Origin: Folioceros fuciformis
Taxonomy: Eukaryota; Anthocerotophyta; Anthocerotopsida; Anthocerotales
Assembly: GCA_049999805.1 (NCBI GenBank)
Contig: JBNGIO010005797.1
Span: 33,154-80,397 of the forward strand
Length of the DNA stretch: 47,244 bases
Reading direction: 5' to 3'
The position numbers and the translations under genes were made by a program. How positions within the stretch are numbered: position 1 is the first letter of the stretch; every line of letters starts with the position of its first letter. Below the pieces are notes generated by a model that worked only from the letters and a program-made list of their open reading frames with translations, made no database searches and was not told where the DNA came from. Positions 39,183 through 47,244 of this stretch are shown in pieces.

Positions 39183-41986
39183 ATGGGGAGGACGCCCTGT
39201 TGCGACAAGGATCTGGGACTTAAGAAGGGGCCATGGACCCCGGACGAGGACCAGATTTTGGTCGACTACATCCGCCGGCATGGAACTCACGGAAGCTGGA
39301 GAGCACTACCCAAAAACGCGGGTAATTTCATCACCTTCCTCGAATTCCTCACTCCCCACAAAACGCGCCTCCCCCGAGAGGGAAACGCGTTTTCACTGGT
39401 CGCCGTCATCGTCGCCCTCGTCTGTGCCATTGTCCTCTCCAGGAGGAGGGTAGCGAGGCCCAGCACTGTGTGTGGAGTTTTTGTATGAATTGTTATGGCC
39501 TGCGTCCGCTGCGAGAGGGAAAAGCTGCCTCTGCTTTGAGCATTCTGTTTTGAATGAGGCCGCTTGTTTGGCAAATGTCGCTTGCAGGGATTCCCTAGAG
39601 TTGCTCTTTTGCTTGGTCGATTGAGGCTTGGCCAACGATCTCTGTTGTATGAAGAACAGTGATGGTCGCTGGCCAATGGGGAAACTGCACTCACTTGACA
39701 GTTGTTTATTCGTAAATGTGAGCCAGGCTTGCTGAGATGCGGGAAGAGTTGCCGCCTGAGATGGACCAATTACCTGCGGCCTGACATCAAGCGGGGGAAC
39801 TTCTCGATGGAGGAAGAGCAGTTCATCATCGCCCTGCACGGAATGCTTGGAAACAGGTACTTCCAGACTCCATACACTGTGAACACGGACTTTTCAGACT
39901 GTGAGCCGCCTTTTCGAAGCCTCTGCCGCTTCTGGGACTCTGAAGAAGACGATCCTGGAACGACAGTTTGGAGGGATATTGGAGGGATTCTGAAGTTAAC
40001 CTGAAGTCGTTGATATGGTTGATGTGTAGATGGTCTGCTATCGCTGCGCATTTGCCCGGACGCACGGACAACGAGATCAAGAATTTCTGGAACACCCATC
40101 TGAAGAAGCGCTTCAGCGGAGTACCGTTCCACATCAGGAAGCCGACCTTCAGTGATCTGCTCAACGGGCACAATCCGGTCGCAGCGTACCTCACCAGCAG
40201 CTACAACAACTGCCTGACTCAGATGATTGCCAATGGCAGCATGTCGCAGCACTGGGACGAGGCCGCCCGGCTCTCTGGCCAGCTCCAGACTCTTGCTTCC
40301 ACTTCCTCCTTCAATGCGCTGCAGCAACAGGCTGGAGCGCATCCAACTGCTGCAGCGAGCTCCTCCTCTGCTGTTTGCTTCAATCACCCGCCTCCGTTTG
40401 GTGCAGCTGTGAACAAGGATTCTGGAGGGGTTGTGGATGTGGAGGGAGCCAGACAGAGAGCTTCCACTGCTTCCAGAGCCGTTCTCCGGGCCCTGAAGAG
40501 CTGTGGGGAACACGCCCAACATCAGCACGGCTTTCAGGCTCCGAGCTACTCAGACGGTTTGGGTGTTACAATTCCGGCGGTGGCCTCTCTTCTCGTGCCA
40601 GATCACGGCCATGGCCAGCAGGACAGTTTCCTGGGAAGACTGCACACCCTGGATGCTTCTGCTGCGCAGCAAGCTGCAGACGGCAGCATGTTCCACCACA
40701 TGCAGGGAGGGAACCCCGGCTGGTCCAACTCCTCTGCCGGAGCGAACACCGCTTTCCTCAGAGCAATGAGAACACAACAGCAGATGAGCCAGATGAGCCA
40801 GATGAACGGCACTGGAAACGCAGGCATGGCAGCTTCCAGGGCGGATTATGGTAATAACTTTGGCAACTTCCTGAGCGCCGGCTTCAAAGATCTGGATGAC
40901 AACTGCAGCGCTGTGCTGTCGAGGACCACCTTCGAAGTTCCGCAGGTTCCCAATCTGATGATGGGGTCCGTGGAAGGATGTTTTGGATCAAACAGGCACA
41001 TGGGCGGTACGAACTTCGGTGCCCAGGGACTCCCTGGTGAAGGGTCCGACGCGGATCGAGCCTTTCATCTTCAGAATCTCCAGCAGAACAGCGGCGACGT
41101 CTTGCACATCGTACCGAACATGCATACCAGTGGACACTTGGACTTGTCCAAGCTGTGGCAAGACTGGGACCATGCGTCGATGGGGGCCATGGGACCGATG
41201 GCTGTGAAGCGAGGTCAGGACCAGCCTTTGTTTGTGACACCGCAGATGCTTCACAGCTCCTCTCCGGACATGACAGGAGCTTCGGACTCCATGATATCTA
41301 ACGGAAGCAGCAGCGCCACGTTCATGAACCCACAGGCAACGGATTTGATGTCAGGGACCGTGAAGGTGGAGCAGGTGGACGGATCTTCCATCCGCTCTAG
41401 CCCAGCAAGCTCCTCCCGCCACTCTTCTCTCGGCTACAGCCCTTGCAGTTCTGGCGCTGTGGATTTCTTACCTCCTCAGTCCACCATGGAATGTTTAACC
41501 ACATCTGGGGTGACCTCTCTCTGCGCTGCACCGTGTATGGAGCAAATGACTGTGAAGAACTCCGAGATGGAAGATGCGTTCAGGAGCACGTTCCTTGCAG
41601 CCCAGCAGACAACGTCCATCTCGGACATAATTGATGGCGGCTCCTGCGATGGCAACCTCATGGTGCAGCCATTTGCAGGCCTAACCAGCCCTTCATGTGA
41701 CCATCTCTTCGGCTATTCTGGGCGGATGTCTGGCATCCCTGCCCCCGATGTGATGACCATGCAGAGCACCGGAGGTTCCACCATAAACGGTACCATCTCT
41801 AGCAGCTTGTCTACATATGACAGCCCCGGCAACGACGTCACTTGGCCTGGCAACGACATTCAGCTTGCTGGGGATCCCAGTGGCATGAGTTCTAGCTCTG
41901 GCATGACCTGCTCCAGCAGACAGACTTACTGGAGTGACATGCTCAACATCGTTGGGATGCCTTCTTCCTCCGCAGCTCCCAATTGA
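39183..41986 (+). CDS. R2R3-MYB transcription factor with very long C-terminus
   Basis: Three exons (39183-39321, 39727-39856, 40030-41986) encode 741 residues, with the two introns at the positions usual for plant R2R3-MYB genes. R2 begins [20 protein letters not shown] and continues through [11 protein letters not shown] and [21 protein letters not shown]3 has the normal loss of the first tryptophan ([10 protein letters not shown]) and ends [20 protein letters not shown]. The bHLH-binding signature of R3 is absent. After the DNA-binding domain come [12 protein letters not shown] and about 600 residues rich in S, G, M, N and Q, typical of activation regions. It is a nuclear DNA-binding regulator; the R2/R3 sequence resembles MIXTA-type and related subgroups but I cannot assign one. 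R2 carries one extra residue between its first two tryptophans (see findings). Confidence 0.93.
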
Positions 41987-44269
41987 CAGATTTGGTGAAC
42001 ACAGTTGATCATTTGTGGCTTGATCTATCCGTCTTCTACGAAGCATGCAATAGCGACCGCAGGCAGGAATGTGGAGTTTTTTTAGGAGTTCCTAGCTCTG
42101 GTAACACTTTGCTCAGTTGTTTGCGTCTAGGAAGGGTGTCGAATGCTGGACTTAGCCAGGTACGTGATAGATAGCGTTGTGTCTCTGGATTCTGGATTGA
42201 GTCCCCCATAGCCCGCTAGGTAGACTGCTGCGGATGGTCTGATAAACTATTATATCTATATTGTACAGCATATATAATCACCGTTTTTGTTCCTTTTTTT
42301 ATTGTTGATAAAGAAAGGTTCTCTGTCTGGCTCCATGCATTTCGACACTGCAAGCTAAGGTTGCGGGCACGACCTCTTTGTTGCTTGTATGTGTGTGGGA
42401 ATCCAAGGTAGGAGAGACGAGGTCGGCTGTGCAACGATACAAACAACTGCCCGCTCCACGTCCTTGCGAGGAACGTCCCTACAGACCTACCACGAGACCG
42501 ATTCGCAAGGAGCATGTGCGGGCAGCTCTCTGCTAGATCTCTGCAACACTCAAGTATGTAGTAGACAATGTCATGGGCCAGTACTGGTAGTGCGTTTGGA
42601 CAAGTTCCTGAGGCTGTGCAGGATATGGACGTTGAAGCCAGCTAAGAGCTTCTGCAATTTCCGGAACAATGGCATCAACACTCAACTTGGTTTCCGTAAC
42701 ATGCTCAGTGTAAGGCTCGATCCTGGAGGTGGTGGCAGACAGGATGAACTGGGCCGACAAAGGGAATTGGATGTAGCTCACGCTCACCCTCAACTTCAAC
42801 CTACAACTCCAGCACATAGCGTCCTCTCAAGATTCCTACTGGATGTCCCAGCAACAATGGCCTGTCACCTTACACCCTTCTTCACGTGAGACCCTCTGAC
42901 ACGGCAGACTGTGTCTTGGACCCAAGGCATGCTCGGGCCGGGATGCCCGAAAGCCTTTGGACCACCCACCTGCCAAATTTTACTGAAGGCGAGTTTGAAA
43001 AGTCAAATGCCAAAGCTGTAAGGGCTTCATGTCGCATTGGCACCACTGGCGGCGATGGTTGCTCCACCTTTGAACTGCCATGGTGCAGATATCATGTGAT
43101 CAAGATGGTGCAGCATGAAGGCAAGGCCTCTTTCCTGGTATGCACACCAGATTCCTTGCCAGAAAGAGGTAAACGTCAGCAGATCTCGTTAATTTTCGTT
43201 ATGGTGTACATGACAAGGAAAGGTTAATCTCTTATATGGTTTAGGCTCTCATGGGTTATTCCCTCAAGTGTTGCAGTATTTGTGGTATTCTAAGGACAAA
43301 GAGTGTCCATCGCCCGAATCAGCAGTAAGTAGGCTCTTCCATAGTAGGGGAGGGGCTATGATTTCCTACATGCAATAGAAAGCTACAAGGTAGGTTAGAT
43401 AGCAAAAGGGATACGAGTCCTATGTGAAACGTGTAGTTACCGTAAGAAAAAAATCTAGAGTCGAAAAATGAGCTCAAGGACGGAATGCGAGGGTATGGGG
43501 TAATAGTGTAAAGCCAGTGAGACCCGGTTCCTGATATCTAACGGAGTTCAAACCAGTAGAATCGGATGGTATGATAGCTCCAACCGCCTGACAAATGGAC
43601 GCAGTACAGTGGGCGTAATGTTTTCAATTTTACAAGAATAGGTCTCTCTGATGCCGGACGTAAATGGACACAATTGGTACATATGCAACACAAGGCCAAC
43701 AGCCCTGCAAGTCAACTCCAAACTTCCACTTGGAGAGATCCATGAAGCATTATCACGTAGGCCACCCTGGGCATCAATTATAGGCGGCAACAGTGTTTAG
43801 CTTCTGGACAACATGACTCTGCACATTTAACAAGCTCTGATAATCAAAAGGAGCTCCGAAACAGTGAGCAGGTCTGTACACTAACCGAAAGCTCTTGCAA
43901 TCTAAGCACCATAAGCCACTGAGAAGCCAGTCAGTCTGGCAAAAGCTCCCCGGACCAGGACACACGAGCACAAGAATGAAATAGCAGACGCTCGAATACG
44001 TCCGTGCTGCTGCTATTTCCAGTCCCACGACAAGCTTGCCCAGCTGTCCAGTTCAAGTTTCCCAAATTCAGACAACCTCCCAAACATGGCTCCACTATGA
44101 CTTCGCTCCGCTGTTATCTTTCCCCGCATCCAATCAATTGTCCCTAACGTCGTCCATCCGGAACAGCAAGGCTCCAGACCAACACCGACGTCAAAGAGGC
44201 AGCAGTGGATCACAGAACAGAACTTCCTGTGCTCAGAACATTTGCTACTTGGGTCAACACAAGTGTCAG
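41987..44269. other. intergenic between convergent MYB and CUL3 genes
   Basis: These 2.3 kb contain both 3' UTRs. Two open frames look slightly protein-like (minus 42817-42533 and plus about 42890-43170) but I recognise neither and they lack supporting splice or start context. No repeats stand out. Confidence 0.4.
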
Positions 44270-46845
44270 CTAAGCAAGATAACGATATAGTTTTCTGTCT
44301 GTCCTGTCTCTTTCCAAGAACTCCCGCTCAATGAGCGATTCAATTCTCTTCTTGATGACAGCTGGATTTGGAAGAAATCTGGCCTGCAGTTGCTTCGTAA
44401 CTTCGCTGATGATGTTGTTGTGATCCAGAACACGCCTGGATTTCATAATTCTTACAATGGCTGCCTCAATCTGGGGCTTCCTATCTTCTTCCACTTTCTG
44501 GCGTGTCTCCTGCTTCTCGGGTTCACTTTCTTTCTGAGCCACGACAGTGCTGATTTTCACCTTGTAAAACTTGCTGGAGTATTTCTCATTAAACAAGAAG
44601 ACATCATCTTCACTGATGTCCTTGCTCATTGGCTCCTTCCTCAGAACATTTTTACCTTTCACACATGCCAAGGACTGCAAATTTCTCTTCAAATCCTGTG
44701 CCGGAATGTCAGTTGTTTGCTCTATTTCTCTGTACGTTAGCCTCTCATTGGTGTTGAAAAGAAGGAGAATGCACATCTGGTAGGTGGACACATTAAGTTC
44801 ATGTTTCACCCCATTGCCAAATGTAGCCTTGAGATCTGCTGTCCCCATATTCGTCTGCCAGGTTAGACGCCTCCCTGTGTGCGTTGAGAGGTAATATGCC
44901 TTGAACCTCTCACACATATTCAACACTTCCGTAGGCAGATTACACCTTGCACCAGACTGGGTGGGCCATGATCCTGTGGTAAGGACCTGCACTGATAAAG
45001 TTGGACCATCAGCTCCTTCTCCATTGCACCCTGATGCATGAAACCCCTGCATCGTATCCCTCGACGTTTTCATGTCGAGAAACATGCCTTCCAACTTTGA
45101 GGTGAACTGATAACCACACTCGGTCTTCAGTTTGACAATGAGACTTCTCTCTGCATCATCAGATACTGTCCTGCCAGATAGCAGTCGCTTTGCCAGGTGC
45201 TGCTTATAGTACTTCTCAAAAACGTCCTTCTCTTGCAAATACCTGAACAACATCATCACCTTATCCAACACAGTCTCAACGTCTTCTTCGCTCATCCCTT
45301 TGAGCCCTTTCCTCAGCTTGTCATCTACAAATAATGAAATGAATTCAGGCGACCTCACATTGAGGTTGATGAAAAACTCGAAAGATGAGTTCAAGGCATT
45401 TTGGAATGTCTTGTCATTATTGAAGGATGACAAGATAATCTTATCATACTTGTCCTTCTCGTCCAGCAAGCTCTTCACAAATTCTACAGGATCTTTGAGC
45501 TTCTCGGGATCCAAAACTAATTGCCTGCCTGTGTCACGCAAGTGCGCGACCATGACATCCCGGATGGTCTGTAGGCCAGTGGGGACCCGGCGAAAGAGGT
45601 TATACATGCGCAGAAGATCGTCGTACTTGTCATCAATGAGCATGGAAACCAGCCCTGAATTTTCCATCTCCACGAGCAGCTTCATGTGGTTCCCAATCAT
45701 CTCCCGCTCAACAACAGCCGTTATCTTTGCCTCACTTTTGGCATCCAGATACTGGGAGACCCTCTCTATCTCCTCGATGAGCCTCCTTTCTGCCTTCTTC
45801 AGATAGTCTGCACAATCACTAGTTTGGATAAACTGCTGTGCCTCTGATCTGTAGAACAAGGCAGAGGCCTCCAGAAATGGCTTCTCGAAGTCCTCCTGAT
45901 ACACACTGGCTCCCAAGTCCATCAGCATCTTTGTAATATTCCGCATCAATCCTCTGTTGATGATTTCCCCTGTACGTTCCCTCTGCACTAGGTCTAAAAG
46001 GGTATCCAGTAGCCGATCCCTAATCTTCGGGAACCTTACGATGTTATCCCGCCACAGATTCAAGCCGAGCTCGTGCACAGGAGTCTTGCTATTGTTGGTG
46101 ACGTACGTCCTGTCCATGTACATCAAAATATCTCGGATCATCTGCAGGGACTTGTTATGCTCTAACCACTTGCTGTTCAACTCCTCGAGATACAAACCCC
46201 CTTGAGCAGCCTCAATGGACTTGGAGATCTCCCGGAGATGCTCTGTCATGGTATTCACGAGCTCGTTGTAGAGCTTCTCACCGCACTTGTGGAGAACCAT
46301 GTAGTAAGCATTCCTGTACAAACCCCAACCGTTCATTCCAGTGCAACGAGACAGTCATCATCAAGGAAACCACTCAGACATCATCGTCCATGCTCTACTG
46401 CGTGCTACAAACGGTTCAACACGATCGCAGATCATCGGGTAAATTCACGCTCTGCCAACATAATCTTCATCCCACTCACACTCCCCGAGTCATAGCACGA
46501 CCCTGACAACTCGTGCGCACCATGTGCAAACCACAGTTGTTGGCTGCAACTTGCAATGGAGATAGAGAACACATGGCAACAAGCATTCCACCCAAGCAAG
46601 GCCACATCCACCACAAGACAGCAGCCAACAGGGTACGGCCAAAAAAAAAAAAACATCCGAAAGCAGAGAACGCACCGATAAAGCTCCTCGAAGGAGAGCC
46701 CACTGGCGTTATGGTTATAGATTTCGTGAATTGCGTCCTCCAGAATCTTCCACGTCTTCTCAGCATACTTGGGATCCATCTCCACCTTGTGCTTGAAGGG
46801 CTCGATCTTGAAATTTTTCTTGGTCTTGAGCTGATGATTACTCAT
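44270..46845 (-). CDS. CUL3: cullin-3, scaffold of BTB-type E3 ubiquitin ligases
   Basis: Two exons (46845-46676 and 46313-44270) encode 737 residues; a single intron after codon 56 keeps frame within an arginine codon, giving LSFEELYRNAYYMVLHKCGE. The N-terminus KKNFKIEPFKHKVEMDPKYA and the helix HEIYNHNASGLSFEELYR are CUL3-specific and bind BTB adaptor proteins. Cullin repeats follow, then the cullin homology domain (KLKTECGYQFTSKLEGMFLD, VQVLTTGSWPTQ) that holds RBX1. The winged-helix end contains the neddylation site lysine 681 in IVRIMKSRR and finishes with YRYLA. The product is expected in nucleus and cytosol, ubiquitinating BTB-bound targets after NEDD8/RUB modification. The intron contains a 13-nt homopolymer. 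The gene converges on the MYB gene. Confidence 0.96.
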
Positions 46846-47244
46846 CTTGAGCGAACGTTCCCGGCGAACCGGCCCCCTCCCGCAACACCGGATTGAATCT
46901 CACCGCCCGGCAGCAACAGCAGCAGCAGTAGCAGCAAGCGCAAGCGCACCAGAAAAAGGGGTGGCCACCCTGCCGTCACCCTACGCCGCACCGCCGAATC
47001 AGTGGCAGCTCATCACCATGACACACCCGCCATGCCAGACACGGAATGAAGCGGGTCACCAAAACCTACGTCCGCGGCCGCATCTCCAGGGACGAGGCGC
47101 CGGCAGAAGCAACCGCTGCGGCAGGCTCCCGATGTGCGCCTGCAAGGCGCCAATCCAGGAAATGGGCTATTGGGCCGGCCAAGCTTGCCGGCTGTCGCTG
47201 GCCCGGACTCGGACTCGCACTTCCTTGCGCAGCCTCTTAGGCCT
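46846..47244. promoter_or_regulatory. CUL3 5' leader and promoter region
   Basis: This is the sequence upstream of the CUL3 start codon up to the window edge. It is GC-rich with a CAG/CAA-type triplet tract at 46909-46939. No other gene is supported. Confidence 0.45.

Noticed and set aside
42533-42817. Minus-strand ATG frame of 94 codons (ILSATTSRIEPYTEHVTETK...)
   Set aside because: It looks somewhat protein-like but I recognise no family, and there is no supporting exon or promoter. Left uncalled.
42886-43227. Plus-strand frame of 113 codons
   Set aside because: It starts at GTG, has no motif and overlaps nothing that supports a gene.

Overview
The window looks like nuclear DNA of a photosynthetic land plant. 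Most genes have GT-AG introns of roughly 75-290 bp. Two proteins are plastid factors (BPG2, LPA3), and there is an R2R3-MYB factor, CUL3, and a plant-style tRNA-Leu gene with a TATA box and an upstream CAA. Compact genes, short introns and a GT8-GT64 fusion suggest a seed-free lineage (lycophyte or bryophyte), but I cannot fix the species. Two runs of exactly 100 N mark assembly gaps, one of them inside a gene.

Layout: 1-3840 is AT-rich intergenic DNA with a 25-bp tandem repeat. Four divergent gene pairs follow over 3.8-28.5 kb: a WD40 protein (-) with COA3 (+); a plant coiled-coil protein (-) with an Swd2/WDR82-like COMPASS subunit (+); a GT8-GT64 glycosyltransferase (-) with a SERINC membrane protein (+), only 167 bp between start codons; and a membrane-anchored methyltransferase (-) with the plastid GTPase BPG2 (+), 238 bp between start codons. 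Between the second and third pairs lie AHA1 (HSP90 co-chaperone), tRNA-Leu(UAG) and LPA3. A methylenetetrahydrofolate-reductase-like TIM-barrel gene follows BPG2. From 31.0 to 39.2 kb I see no gene, only direct repeats, simple repeats and a gap. The window ends with a long R2R3-MYB gene (+) convergent to CUL3 (-).

Most genes are housekeeping and I see no operon-like or defence-type cluster. The loci most worth a second look are non-coding: a near-perfect 21-bp foldback with an extended lower stem downstream of a good TATA box (23.16-23.47 kb), a candidate MIRNA gene; and an old long inverted repeat with a 26-bp perfect core (21.8-22.4 kb). Among proteins, the GT8-GT64 fusion has lost the DxD-type motif in its GT64 half, and the MYB R2 repeat carries one extra residue.

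Exon coordinates come from reading splice sites and keeping frame by eye. Family assignments come from recognised motifs without any database search.
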